From the NCBI GenBank assembly GCA_030429205.1, contig JAUICZ010000001.1, positions 1,354,806-1,418,805 on the forward strand: DNA of 64,000 nt, in the 5' to 3' direction. Shown here in pieces: positions 16,189 to 24,980 of the stretch; the stretch's first letter is position 1; every line of letters starts with the position of its first letter. This stretch comes from Bacteroidia bacterium (lineage in GTDB: Bacteria > Bacteroidota > Bacteroidia > Chitinophagales > Chitinophagaceae). The position numbers and the translations under genes were made by a program. The notes under the pieces were generated by a model that saw nothing but the letters and a program-made list of their open reading frames with translations, was not told the origin of the DNA and ran no database searches.

Positions 16189-18585
16189 CTATTGTATCCT
16201 GTTTTCTTCTGTTTCAGTAGGGCTTGTAAATTTCCTTACTCTACGATATTTAGAATCTCCGAATCGATATGAAATATTCAAGGAAAAACGCCTGCTTTCA
16301 TATTCATTTTCCCATCTTGTATTGATATTGTTATAACGTAAAATGCTACGATAACGATCACCAAAAAAAATGTCACGAGCTTTAAGGCTCAAAGCAATTT
16401 TGTTATTTAAAAAAGCTTTGCTAATACCAATATCTACTTGTGAAGCCGGTAGTGCTTGCTCAAGACCGAATACTGATGAAGAGCAATATTGGAAAGAAAG
16501 TAAAAGCTTAGTGTTGTTTAAAAAAATAAAAGATTGATCAATACTGCCAAGATAAGCCACCTGGCCACTCTTGTAATCTATACCCTGTACATACGCATTT
16601 ACAAAATCATAAGAAAAATTCAAATCTAAATTGACTGTCCACCATTTCTTAATATTAAAGCTTCCTGTTGATGAGGCGATAAAACTTCCTGACTGATTAA
16701 GGTTTTCATTCTTATTGATACTCTCTTTGGTTTGATCATTTTGATAAATAACACGAGAAATTGCATTTTGTGTGATTATATAGCTTAACTCTAATACCCG
16801 ATAATTCTTGAAGTTATAACTAATGGCAAATGAGTTTGAACGTGACGGGTTTAGATAAGGATTACCAGCAAAAGCAGTGTAAGGGTCATGATATTTATAA
16901 AAAGGATTTAAGTGAATATAATTTTGCCTGCCAATTCGACTACTAAATGAAGCATGCAGGTTATGAGTTGTATTTGGTTTATAGGTGACAAATACTCCCG
17001 GAAAAAAAGTTACATAGTTACGTTTTCGTATTTGGTTTTCCGTAATTGAATTTGCAGTGCTCACAGTTTGCTCTGCTCGTATATTTGCCTTTAAGTCCCA
17101 TTTGTTCAGAAGAGTATTTATGGTTACGTAAACTGCATTTATATTTTCATTGTATCTGAAGTGCCCACTCCGTAAAGAATCTACTTTCCAGCCCGCTATT
17201 TTAAGAGAATCAAATTGTGCGTTGTTATCTGTGCCGACCCAACTACTTTTGTATCCAATTTCAACAAAATGTTTTTTAGAAATAGGATGTGTATAGTCTG
17301 CTTTTATGGAACTTATAGAATAATTTACAGGGTTATCACTTCGTAGTTTGTATATATCAATGCTATTGTTTGCACTTGTATAGCTATTAAGAAAGTAACG
17401 ATGCTCCTGTGTGCTATTGTTTGCGTATGCTACATCTAAACTTATTTTCCTGCCAGCACTATCTATTGTAAATATGTAATTAGCACCTATGTTATAAATC
17501 TGGTTATTAGTAGTATGATCATTAACGGCATTAACGTCTTGGTGCTTACTGTTATTTGTGGCTATAGTTTCAGATGTTGTATTAAGCACTGCATTTTCTT
17601 TAACACCATATTTTTTAAACAAGATACCTAGGGTATTTCTGGAGTTTAGGTAATAGTCCGCGCCAATAGTATAGGTAATCGCATTGCTAACAGGGTGCCA
17701 GTAATTTACCTGGTGGTATAGAACATCGTCTATTTGTCGATGTAAAGTGAGTTGATTATATGAGTTTCCATATAAATAACTAAAGCGGGTATATAAGCTA
17801 AGTTTTCCAGGATTGTAATTTAGAATACCACTAGCATTAAACTTGCCATAGCGGCCATACCCAATATTTGTTGAGAAATTTCCTGCGTAACCTAATGACC
17901 TGTTTTGTTTCAATATAATGTTTATTATCCCAGCTGTGCCTTCAGCATCATAGTTGGCAGGAGGGTTAGCGATGATCTCTATTTTACTAATAACATCACC
18001 GGGGAGTGTTTTTAAGTAATTACTTATTTCATTTTTACTCATGTACGTTGACTTCCCATTAATCATAACAGTTACACCGCTATTCCCTTTTAGCATAATG
18101 TTTTCATCTTTATCTAAACGAACACCAGGCGCTTTTTTTATTATATCTAGTGCATTGTCTCCGGCGGTATTCATTTTTGCTACATTTACAATCAAACGGT
18201 CACTTTTCTGTTCTAATTGAGGTATAGTAGCAGTGATAGAAACTTCTTTTAGGGACTGTATCACTTTTGGCAGCTTAATTGTGGGTAGATACACTTTAGT
18301 GCCATTATATTCGAAAGTATTGCTGTGTGTAATATTTCCAATAGCAACTGTAGTAATGAAATATACCCCTTTGTCAATATTATGGAACGAAAAATTGCCA
18401 TTATCATTTGTGATATGATCAGCTATTGAAGTAGAGTCGGAGCATTGTACTAAGAGAACAACTATGCCTGATAAGGGATTGCCGCTAGAGTCAGTTATAT
18501 TTCCCATAATTTGTCCCTGAACATATTTTGAACTAAAGCAGGTAAAAAAGAGAAAGATTATAGCTACTATGGTCTTCATATGCAA
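16189..18585 (-). CDS. TonB-receptor-like outer membrane beta-barrel protein
   Basis: A 798-residue protein with a signal peptide (~1-24, VQGQ). A carboxypeptidase-regulatory-like domain follows at ~25-105 (GNITDSSGNPLSGIVVLLVQ). A plug-like segment at ~130-225 has LDIIKKAPGVRLDKDENIMLKG, VTVMINGKSTYMS and YDAEGTAGIINIILKQ. The rest is a long, aromatic-rich barrel of the 'outer membrane beta-barrel family protein' type. Such proteins resemble TonB-dependent receptors, although no clear TonB box is visible. The ligand is unknown. The gene is divergent from the LytS/LytTR pair at 18759-20539, which may control it. Confidence 0.87.
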   Translation of the reverse strand: MHMKTIVAIIFLFFTCFSSKYVQGQIMGNITDSSGNPLSGIVVLLVQCSDSTSIADHITNDNGNFSFHNIDKGVYFITTVAIGNITHSNTFEYNGTKVYLPTIKLPKVIQSLKEVSITATIPQLEQKSDRLIVNVAKMNTAGDNALDIIKKAPGVRLDKDENIMLKGNSGVTVMINGKSTYMSKNEISNYLKTLPGDVISKIEIIANPPANYDAEGTAGIINIILKQNRSLGYAGNFSTNIGYGRYGKFNASGILNYNPGKLSLYTRFSYLYGNSYNQLTLHRQIDDVLYHQVNYWHPVSNAITYTIGADYYLNSRNTLGILFKKYGVKENAVLNTTSETIATNNSKHQDVNAVNDHTTNNQIYNIGANYIFTIDSAGRKISLDVAYANNSTQEHRYFLNSYTSANNSIDIYKLRSDNPVNYSISSIKADYTHPISKKHFVEIGYKSSWVGTDNNAQFDSLKIAGWKVDSLRSGHFRYNENINAVYVTINTLLNKWDLKANIRAEQTVSTANSITENQIRKRNYVTFFPGVFVTYKPNTTHNLHASFSSRIGRQNYIHLNPFYKYHDPYTAFAGNPYLNPSRSNSFAISYNFKNYRVLELSYIITQNAISRVIYQNDQTKESINKNENLNQSGSFIASSTGSFNIKKWWTVNLDLNFSYDFVNAYVQGIDYKSGQVAYLGSIDQSFIFLNNTKLLLSFQYCSSSVFGLEQALPASQVDIGISKAFLNNKIALSLKARDIFFGDRYRSILRYNNINTRWENEYESRRFSLNISYRFGDSKYRRVRKFTSPTETEENRIQ

Positions 18586-18758
18586 TGGCTTCTAGCTATA
18601 AAGGTTCTTTATATTACAGCATGTTTTGGGGAAATTATCCCAATGCGTAGTTTTATTATTTCAAATATGTTTATCTCATTTCATACGCTTTGATATAACA
18701 AAATGTGGCGTTGATATAAAATATTGCTTATATGTGACTCCAGTATATATTTTTACAG

Positions 18759-19793
18759 GTGTTTAATAAAAAACTTGCCATATACCATATTTGCGGATGG
18801 ATAGTATATTATATATATAGTGTATTAGGTATTTACTTCTTTCCAGGATTAGAATCTGAGGATACCAGTATATTATATATGTGTATGTTACAACTAAGTT
18901 ATACCATAGGCCTTATTTCCAGTTTTTACTACGTTTATGCTTTTATATTACCTGGCTTTTTCAAGAAAAAACATCTCACGTTATATATAACTGGCACTTT
19001 ATTATTGCCGTTTGTTTTTGTATTCGTACGCTACATGTTTGAGCAAGTTTTTTATCCTGCTTTTTGGGGATTTAGAAACTATGGTATAGATACATCAACG
19101 CGTTATTATATTCTTGATAATATTTATCGCGGCTTACCAGCAATAGCAATAAGTACAGGAGTCTGGGGTATGGAAAGAAGCTATCGGCAAGAAAGGGAAA
19201 AAAAGCAGTTGCTTAGAGAAAGAGAGCATGCAGAGTTGGCTTTCTTGAGGTCACAAGTGAATCCTCATTTCCTCTATAATATTTTGAACTATATCTATTC
19301 TATTGTTTATCCTCTGTCTGATAAAGCCGGTAATGCAATTATTAAACTATCACTAATGATGCGTTACATGCTGCCTGAAATGCAGGAAGATAATGTTAAG
19401 GTAATAGACGAGGTGAAGTACCTGGAAAATTATATTTCCCTTTTCCGGTTGCGTTTTGAAGGTCGTTTTTTTCTAAATTTTAATTGTGTTATTGCAGACC
19501 CTGCAAAACAAATTGCGCCCTTGTTATTGGTGCCTTTTGTTGAAAATGCCATTAAACATGGCGTAACAGATGATCCAAGCAATCCAATAATTATTGAATT
19601 GAAAGTACATAGTAGCGAATTGACTTTTACAGTCAATAATAAGATTAGCAAAAATCAAAAGGATAGTTCGAATGGTATTGGGCTAAAAAATGTTCGTCGC
19701 AGATTGGAACTTATTTATCCAGATAGTTATAACTTGAATATTTCTGAAGAGGGGGATTATTATAGTATCATTCTTACAGTAGCGTTTAAATAA
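18759..19793 (+). CDS. LytS-type membrane sensor histidine kinase
   Basis: A 344-residue protein. Residues 1-140 hold four hydrophobic helices, the usual N-terminal membrane sensor of this family. A short coiled-coil (REREKKQLLREREHAE) then joins the phosphoacceptor segment RSQVNPHFLYNILN with His170. The ATP-binding part follows (LLLVPFVENAIKHGV, GIGLKNVRRRLELIY). The start is GTG at 18759; no nearer ATG keeps the first helix. The response regulator follows 20 nt downstream. It is divergent from the outer-membrane barrel gene with ~170 bp between them. Confidence 0.88.
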   Translation: MFNKKLAIYHICGWIVYYIYSVLGIYFFPGLESEDTSILYMCMLQLSYTIGLISSFYYVYAFILPGFFKKKHLTLYITGTLLLPFVFVFVRYMFEQVFYPAFWGFRNYGIDTSTRYYILDNIYRGLPAIAISTGVWGMERSYRQEREKKQLLREREHAELAFLRSQVNPHFLYNILNYIYSIVYPLSDKAGNAIIKLSLMMRYMLPEMQEDNVKVIDEVKYLENYISLFRLRFEGRFFLNFNCVIADPAKQIAPLLLVPFVENAIKHGVTDDPSNPIIIELKVHSSELTFTVNNKISKNQKDSSNGIGLKNVRRRLELIYPDSYNLNISEEGDYYSIILTVAFK

Positions 19794-19813
19794 AATATCT
19801 TAATATAGAAGTT

Positions 19814-20539
19814 ATGTTACGCTGTTTAGTAGTTGACGATGAAGAATATGCAATCAATATTATTGTTGACTACATTAATAAAGTCCCATTTTTAACATTA
19901 GTGGGTACTACCACAAATGCTATAGATGCATTATATGAAGTCCAAAATGACAATGTTGATCTACTATTCCTTGATATTCAAATGCCGGAAATAACAGGTA
20001 TTCAGTTTCTCGAGCTTTATGGGCAAAAATGCCAAGTTATACTCACTACTGCATATCCTGAATATGCACTTGATGGCTTTGAATATGGGGTAATTGATTA
20101 CCTGCTGAAGCCAATACCCTTTGAACGCTTTTTAAAAGCTATCCAGAAAGTAACACCCAAAGAATCGTTACACAGTGAAAATAAGGAATCATTAAATATT
20201 AATAATAGTATTATCCCTTCTCAGGAGTATTTTTTTGTAAAGGGAGGGAGCAAGAATAAATACTTTAAGGTAAATTATGACGATGTGTATTATATAGAGG
20301 GATTGAAGAATTATATTTCTATAGTTACAAAAGACCAAAAAATTGTGACGTACCAAAGCCTGCGAGATACAGAACAACAATTACCTCAGCCTCCTTTTTA
20401 TCGTGTTCATAAGTCATATATTATCTCTATTAAAAAAGTGAATGTTATAGAGGGTAATATAGTCCATATATACGATAAGCAAATTCCAATAGGAGAAACA
20501 TACCGAACGCTATTTTACAAAATAATTAAAGAGATATAG
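19814..20539 (+). CDS. LytTR-family response regulator
   Basis: A 241-residue protein. The receiver domain has VDDEEYA at the start, phosphoacceptor Asp54 in LLFLDIQMPE, ILTTAYPEYAL and the Lys in LLKPIPFERF. The LytTR DNA-binding domain from ~140 shows FFVKGGSKNKYFKVNYDDVYYIEG, YISIVT, YRVHKSYIISIKKVNVIEG and IPIGETYR. It is paired with the LytS-type kinase upstream and is the last gene before the second att repeat. Likely targets are its own operon and the divergent barrel protein (inference). Confidence 0.9.
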   Translation: MLRCLVVDDEEYAINIIVDYINKVPFLTLVGTTTNAIDALYEVQNDNVDLLFLDIQMPEITGIQFLELYGQKCQVILTTAYPEYALDGFEYGVIDYLLKPIPFERFLKAIQKVTPKESLHSENKESLNINNSIIPSQEYFFVKGGSKNKYFKVNYDDVYYIEGLKNYISIVTKDQKIVTYQSLRDTEQQLPQPPFYRVHKSYIISIKKVNVIEGNIVHIYDKQIPIGETYRTLFYKIIKEI

Positions 20540-20714
20540 TTTGAGTATTAATAGTTTAGCCAATGAGCAGAGTATTATTAATTATATTTTAACATCATTA
20601 ATGTCTTCGGGATATTAAGTATATTATTTTGAAACATACTTTTAGTTTACAATATTTTAGGCTTTTAAGTAGGGGGGAACATCTTAATTTTAGTTGTACC
20701 TATGTTGTACCAAA

Positions 20715-20741
20715 AGAAAAGCCGACCTGTTAAGATCGGCT
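20715..20741 (-). terminator. Rho-independent terminator of the second tRNA-Leu fragment
   Basis: On the minus strand, AGCCGA (20741-20736) pairs with TCGGCT (20725-20720) across a 10-nt loop, followed by TTTTC. The loop sequence differs from the copy at 5985-6011 while the stem is conserved. Confidence 0.7.
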
Positions 20742-20750
20742 GTGTCTCAG

Positions 20751-20802
20751 TGCCCCAGGGGGGAATCGAACCCCCACTCACTTGCGTGAACCAGATTTTG
20801 AG
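20751..20802 (-). pseudogene. 3' fragment of tRNA-Leu(CAA), second copy
   Basis: Identical in sequence to the fragment at 6021-6072: anticodon loop CTCAAAA, variable arm, T-arm and acceptor 3' strand. The D-arm and acceptor 5' strand GCCCCAG are not found in the next 100 bp (20803 onward). With the tRNA on the minus strand, the intact gene should lie at higher coordinates, outside the window. Confidence 0.85.
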
Positions 20803-20937
20803 TCGCGCTAAGAAATGCTCCAAAACGCTCTAAATGAGCATCCAACAATTATAAAATTTTATGTATTTAGCTTTAAGATACCTAATCAGCAGGTACAGTT
20901 CAGTGCATATTTTAGTGCATAATTATTGACACCAGAC

Positions 20938-21657
20938 TTATTCATATACTACATTCACTCCAGCTAATGAGGCAAGCTCTTTAAATTCCGCTTTATTAAT
21001 CTTATTCGGATTCCTTGTGTTTGGTACTTGACCAAAGATTTCTTTGAATTTCTGATGAGTTACTATTGGAGGATTATGAATATTCACATAAATGGGTTTA
21101 GTTATATTAAACACACTATTCTTTTTTACTCTATCCATATATTGGCTGTCCCATAATTTTACTCTCTGTTTACCAATTAATACTTGTTTATCTGTATCTC
21201 TATCAAAATATTTTTTTATGTCTTTTTTATTACTGTAGTTACCAGCAGTCTTACTGAATTCTAATGGAGGATTATCTTCAACTAAACAATTTGAAGGTAA
21301 CTTAAGTCCTCTGTGCAAATAATATGCTGATGCACTCTCATGACTTGGTCTTTGGTCTATAACTTCAAGTATAGCTACAAGTCTATGATGGTCATAATCC
21401 TCATACCACTTTCCTTGAGTAGTAATGTATATAACTATGTCATTGGGTATAAGTTTAGGAGCAAAGAGCTCTTGGCGGCATATTGTAGTTATAGGTGGAA
21501 ATTTGCTTTCGAAGTCTGGTTCTCTTCTACATGAATTATCAATGAATCGTGGTAATCCATGTATTTCAATCGCCTTTTTACCAATGTCACTCCAACATAG
21601 GGGTTTGAAAGAGTTTAACCTAATTGTGTTTATATATCGCTTTTTATATTCAATCAT
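20938..21657 (-). CDS. Unrecognised protein, possibly with a PUA/EVE-like fold
   Basis: A 239-residue soluble protein without signal peptide. Notable segments are SCRREPDFESKFPPITTICR, a strand-rich NDIVIYITTQGKWYEDYDHHRLVAILEVID, and LPSNCLVEDNPPLEFSKTAG. The alternation 'I-P-N-D-I-V-I-Y-I-T ... H-H-R-L-V-A-I-L-E-V-I' resembles the beta-barrel core of PUA-superfamily domains (ASCH, EVE), which bind modified nucleic acids. This is a structural guess, not a family match. The C-terminal ~80 residues are basic. It lies between the att repeat and the integrase and is divergent from the integrase. A role in defence or nucleotide modification is possible but unproven. Confidence 0.6.
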   Translation of the reverse strand: MIEYKKRYINTIRLNSFKPLCWSDIGKKAIEIHGLPRFIDNSCRREPDFESKFPPITTICRQELFAPKLIPNDIVIYITTQGKWYEDYDHHRLVAILEVIDQRPSHESASAYYLHRGLKLPSNCLVEDNPPLEFSKTAGNYSNKKDIKKYFDRDTDKQVLIGKQRVKLWDSQYMDRVKKNSVFNITKPIYVNIHNPPIVTHQKFKEIFGQVPNTRNPNKINKAEFKELASLAGVNVVYE

Positions 21658-21770
21658 AATTATTCTGTAATAATAATTAAAATGTACTGTGGAGTAAACG
21701 CTAAAATTTGTAAACCAGACCTTTAATTCGCTGGAATCTGCTACACTCGCTTTATAATTATTTATAAAGC

Positions 21771-23021
21771 ATGACGAAGCGAGTTAAGACTAAAAAAAGT
21801 AGTGTTTATCCTTTCCTTGATAAGAGGCAACCAATGGCAGACGGTATCAACTGGCCAGTTAGGTTGACTGTATCACTAAACGGTGAACAGTTCAGAGTAA
21901 ACCTAAAAATATATACCACAGAAGAGATATTTAATAAAGCTGTTTACGGTAAAGGTTCGATGCCTAAAGAGGCTCGTTTCATAAAAGAAGAAATAGATAA
22001 CTACCTTGATAAGGCTAAAACGATATTAAGCAGCTATCCTAATATAAACAGAGAGAAGTTCCGCAAATTATTCAACTCTACAGCTGACCTTGTTCGTTCT
22101 GACAAGACACCTTTATCAATACTATTTCAGAAAAAGATAGATGAACTTACCGAAGAAGATAGAGCCGGCTCAATCGAGTTTTACAAGCAGGCTAATGTAG
22201 CTTTCTCAAAGTTTAGAAAGAATCCATGTCTTGAAGATGTAGACGTACAATGGTTAAAGGCATTTCGAACCTGGTATATGGAGAAAGGAAACTCTCACGC
22301 TACTGTTCAAATACATTTCAGAAGTTTAAGGCATATCTACAACAGAGCTATCAAGGACAATATTATTGCGGTTGGATTATACCCGTTTGATGAATATAAA
22401 ATAGGTACAGCTTCAAAGTCTAAAGACGTTCTTTATCCTGAAGAGATACAACGGCTGTGGAATTACAAGTCAAATATCTACGCAGAGAAAAGAGCCAAAG
22501 ACTACTGGTTTTTCTTATACCTGAGTTCAGGTATGAATATTAAAGATGCGTTGAGTTTAAAAGGCTCGAATGTAAAAGGAAATGTTATCACATTTGTCCG
22601 CTCTAAAACTTCAAGCACCAAACAGGATGTTGAAGAAATCATTGTATTTCTTCATGATGAAGCTAAGAAAATCATTCAGACTTGGGGAAAGCTTGATACA
22701 GATGATTATATATTTCCCGCATTTAGAGGTACTAAAACAGATATTGAACGTCTTAAGGTTAAAGCCGTTACTGCAAGGAATTTAAATAGGTCTCTAAGAG
22801 AGATTGGTGAAAAATTAGGCTTTAATGTAAACCTGACATTAAACCTTGCCCGTCACTCATTCGCCACCAAATTAAACATAGATGGGGTCGGCATATCCGC
22901 TATTAAACAAAGTCTCGGTCATTCAAGTACTGCTGTTACTGAAAGGTATATAAAAACACTACCGGTCGATAACTACAGAAAAATATCTGACAACCTGTTG
23001 AACTTTAATAAAGACAAGTAA
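21771..23021 (+). CDS. Tyrosine-type site-specific recombinase (integrase)
   Basis: A 416-residue protein. An N-terminal arm-binding domain (~15-90), a SAM-like core-binding domain (~100-195) and a C-terminal catalytic domain (~215-405) are in the order of Bacteroidota phage/ICE integrases. Catalytic elements: Arg361 in L-A-R-H-S-F-A-T, His384 in L-G-H-S-S, and the nucleophile Tyr393 in T-E-R-Y-I-K-T-L. The usual Arg I position (G-[LM]-R) holds Asn256 (SSGMNIKDAL), and the first His of HxxR is Asn358. Related Bacteroidota integrases also depart from the Arg I consensus. It lies 1 kb from the tRNA-Leu att repeat, which is probably its target. It runs away from the att site and is followed by a small gene 1 nt later. 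Confidence 0.93.
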   Translation: MTKRVKTKKSSVYPFLDKRQPMADGINWPVRLTVSLNGEQFRVNLKIYTTEEIFNKAVYGKGSMPKEARFIKEEIDNYLDKAKTILSSYPNINREKFRKLFNSTADLVRSDKTPLSILFQKKIDELTEEDRAGSIEFYKQANVAFSKFRKNPCLEDVDVQWLKAFRTWYMEKGNSHATVQIHFRSLRHIYNRAIKDNIIAVGLYPFDEYKIGTASKSKDVLYPEEIQRLWNYKSNIYAEKRAKDYWFFLYLSSGMNIKDALSLKGSNVKGNVITFVRSKTSSTKQDVEEIIVFLHDEAKKIIQTWGKLDTDDYIFPAFRGTKTDIERLKVKAVTARNLNRSLREIGEKLGFNVNLTLNLARHSFATKLNIDGVGISAIKQSLGHSSTAVTERYIKTLPVDNYRKISDNLLNFNKDK

Positions 23022-23022
23022 C

Positions 23023-23298
23023 ATGATACAATCAATAAAGACATTAGATGATGTAAGGACTTTCTTTCAACAACTATTAGAGGAGTCTCTTAACTTTCAC
23101 CCTGATGAGGATTTTGAGGGATATATAAATGTTGAAACCAAAGAAAATACTTTTACCAAAGAAGAAGCAGAACTGAGAAACAGACTGATGGACGAGGCTT
23201 TTGTTGTCTGTGAGCAGAACAAAATTTGTATCTATGAACTTGGTAATGATATGACCTTGAAGTATACAGGACTTGATAAGTTCTTCAAATCATACTAA
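23023..23298 (+). CDS. Small protein coupled to the integrase gene
   Basis: A 91-residue acidic soluble protein. It starts 1 nt after the integrase stop, so it is likely translated from the same message. A pattern FHPDEDFEGYINVETKENTFTKEEAELRNRLMDEAFVVCE suggests an alpha/beta fold with a central helix. Similar small proteins occur beside genes in Bacteroidota prophages and islands, but I know no function. A role in recombination directionality cannot be excluded, although there is no obvious HTH. Confidence 0.6.
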   Translation: MIQSIKTLDDVRTFFQQLLEESLNFHPDEDFEGYINVETKENTFTKEEAELRNRLMDEAFVVCEQNKICIYELGNDMTLKYTGLDKFFKSY

Positions 23299-23362
23299 TA
23301 TACTTCCTCTATAACATATTATGCTTTTTTAGTTTTGTGTAATTTTTCAAGAAAATCTGATT

Positions 23363-23370
23363 TAGGTTTG
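23363..23370 (+). promoter_or_regulatory. Candidate Bacteroidota -7 promoter element
   Basis: TAGGTTTG fits TANNTTTG exactly and lies 18 bp before the ATG at 23389. A second match, TAGTTTTG, lies a little upstream (around 23330). Neither has a TTTG at the ideal 19-21 nt distance, so the call is tentative. Confidence 0.35.
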
Positions 23371-23388
23371 CAGTCAATAAAATGATAT

Positions 23389-24432
23389 ATGAACTTAATT
23401 TCAGGCATACATTTAGATTATAAGGATATATGCAAGCGTATTTTCGATGAAATAGTAAATAAACTACAATGTAATCATCGCATAGCTGAGCAAAAGTATA
23501 AAGAAATACCAGTAGGGATAAATCTTGAGTACGGTCTATTTAATTTATTACATACACTTATTAAGGATGACATTAGTAGAAAACAGGAATATAAGAAAGG
23601 CACTAAAAATATACCATTTAAGTTAAGGAATATTCTCTTTGATGATAGCATATTGACCATCGAAGAAATAATGAATACTTGTAATAAATATACTGTTGAG
23701 CATGACGGTACAATAACTTATAATATCAATAACGAGAACCTATTTGAAGTATTTAAATATTCTGCTGGGAAATTATGGGCTGATATTTATTGGTTGTGTT
23801 ACACATTAGAATCGGCGAATAAGGATATGAATGGGAAAATATCGATGATTAAACATGAAATGGATATAATTAAAGCTTTCGATTACTATGCTAATGAATC
23901 TGTGAAAACGGATAATGTGGGTAATAAGTATTTAGATTTATTATGCAACAGTTATTGTGAACTTAAGAAAGGTGTTCTAAGAGAAAACGAAGTAGATAAA
24001 GTAAATATTTTCTTTACAGAATCATGGATTTATGGTCGTTATTTTTATTACCATGAATACTTAAAATCAGAGCATAGTAGATTATCAAATAAATATACTG
24101 TGAGGCAGTATGCTTTTATTTTTTATTATTTACGAATGGCAGATATTATTAAACTCAACTGTCCTATGGAAGTAGCACGTAAGGAGTTCTGTGTTGAGTA
24201 TGACATTAAATACAAATCATTCAAACCTCATCATGTCGAAATTCAGAGAAATGCAAAAAATAAAGATTCAAATTGTATCATCCGTCAACAAGGGACAAAA
24301 AATAATATAAAAGACTTAATTGTTGTTTGCAATTATTTAAAACCATATCCCATAGCGTTAGAGTATGCCGAGAATGATTTATCAGCTGCCAAAGAAAATT
24401 ATGGAGGGGGTACATGGAGGGAGTTGCTATAA
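23389..24432 (+). CDS. Unrecognised 347-residue island protein
   Basis: A soluble, mainly helical protein with no signal peptide, membrane helix or known catalytic motif. Visible features are a Lys/Tyr-rich N-terminus and a central helical part with WADIYWLCYTLESANKD. A C-terminal basic segment (KPHHVEIQRNAKNKDSN, then KNNIKDLIVVCNYLKPYP) could contact nucleic acid. It is preceded by its own possible promoter and followed 51 nt later by an HTH gene on the same strand. Codon use looks like that of its neighbours. It may be an accessory or replication-associated protein of the island; no function is assigned. Confidence 0.6.
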   Translation: MNLISGIHLDYKDICKRIFDEIVNKLQCNHRIAEQKYKEIPVGINLEYGLFNLLHTLIKDDISRKQEYKKGTKNIPFKLRNILFDDSILTIEEIMNTCNKYTVEHDGTITYNINNENLFEVFKYSAGKLWADIYWLCYTLESANKDMNGKISMIKHEMDIIKAFDYYANESVKTDNVGNKYLDLLCNSYCELKKGVLRENEVDKVNIFFTESWIYGRYFYYHEYLKSEHSRLSNKYTVRQYAFIFYYLRMADIIKLNCPMEVARKEFCVEYDIKYKSFKPHHVEIQRNAKNKDSNCIIRQQGTKNNIKDLIVVCNYLKPYPIALEYAENDLSAAKENYGGGTWRELL

Positions 24433-24483
24433 TTTCTCAAGACGCGTAAGGGTACCTTTGTTTCATAACAAAATAAGATAGTT

Positions 24484-24783
24484 ATGAAGACACATGGTGA
24501 ATATTTTAACAGAGCAGAAGCATCACGATATTTATGTATCGAGCCACATGAATTAGACCAGTACATAGAGTTCTGGGGGATGAAGTACCACAGGATAGGT
24601 AAACAAAAGTTGTTCACACTTATAGAACTACAACGATTCGCAAACTTACCAGGTAATCATCAACAAGTCGAATATGACTCATACGGTCTCATTCGGCCAA
24701 AGAAACATGGTATAGTAATCGAACTATACCCTGGTGGTATCACAAGCTTTGAGCAGAAGCCTCTTAAATCTACTGTTCGTTAA
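24484..24783 (+). CDS. Small helix-turn-helix-like DNA-binding protein
   Basis: A 99-residue protein. Residues ~8-50 read FNRAEASRYLCIEPHELDQYIEFWGMKYHRIGKQKLFTLIEL, the pattern of an excisionase/HTH_17-type domain: helix, helix, wing with an aromatic-basic turn, then a helix. The C-terminal ~45 residues (SYGLIRPKKHGIVIELYPGG) look strand-rich. It precedes a 197-bp non-coding gap and the ParB-like gene. A regulator or excision factor of the island is plausible. Confidence 0.55.
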   Translation: MKTHGEYFNRAEASRYLCIEPHELDQYIEFWGMKYHRIGKQKLFTLIELQRFANLPGNHQQVEYDSYGLIRPKKHGIVIELYPGGITSFEQKPLKSTVR

Positions 24784-24980
24784 CAGATAGCGGTGACTAA
24801 CCTCACCAACTTGGTTATGGTATAACGGCAAACACGCCGACACACTCCTTTTACAACATGCTGTAAAAAAATAACGCAAAGTCGTAATGGGATTGCTATG
24901 CCATAAGCATAATGGAGTTACGCCAGGTATATATCCAGTATGCACTTAACTAATTAGTAAACGATAAAATTTACTGCCTA
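24784..24980 (+). other. Non-coding gap with two hairpins before the ParB-like gene
   Basis: No coding frame longer than about 20 codons is present. TTTTACA-ACATGC-TGTAAAA is a perfect 7-bp inverted repeat (about 24849-24868), and TATGC-CATAA-GCATA a 5-bp one (about 24897-24911). The sequence is less AT-biased than ordinary spacers here. It could be a structured leader RNA, a centromere-like (parS) site for the ParB-like protein, or an origin. Nothing in the sequence alone decides between these. Confidence 0.35.

Larger units (their letters stand above)
6073..20692. mobile_element. Genomic island between two att-like repeats, no integrase of its own
   Basis: This 14.6-kb stretch lies exactly between the two tRNA-Leu-derived repeats. 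It contains a FISUMP protein, two LytS/LytTR pairs, T9SS and TonB-type surface proteins, two methyltransferases, a gluzincin-type peptidase and a TraB/GumN-like lipoprotein. No recombinase, transposase or conjugation gene is visible in it. It could be an island that has lost its integrase or one mobilised by the integrase at 21771. Bounds are inferred from the repeats alone. Confidence 0.55.
20693..20802. repeat. att-like direct repeat, copy 2 (tRNA-Leu 3' end plus terminator)
   Basis: These 110 bp match 5963-6072 with about six mismatches, all in the hairpin loop and flanks; the tRNA part is identical. It includes GTTGTACC twice, a hairpin and the tRNA 3' fragment. The flanks diverge at once (TCGCGC after the anticodon loop). 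It marks the left end of the element that carries the integrase at 21771. Confidence 0.8.
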
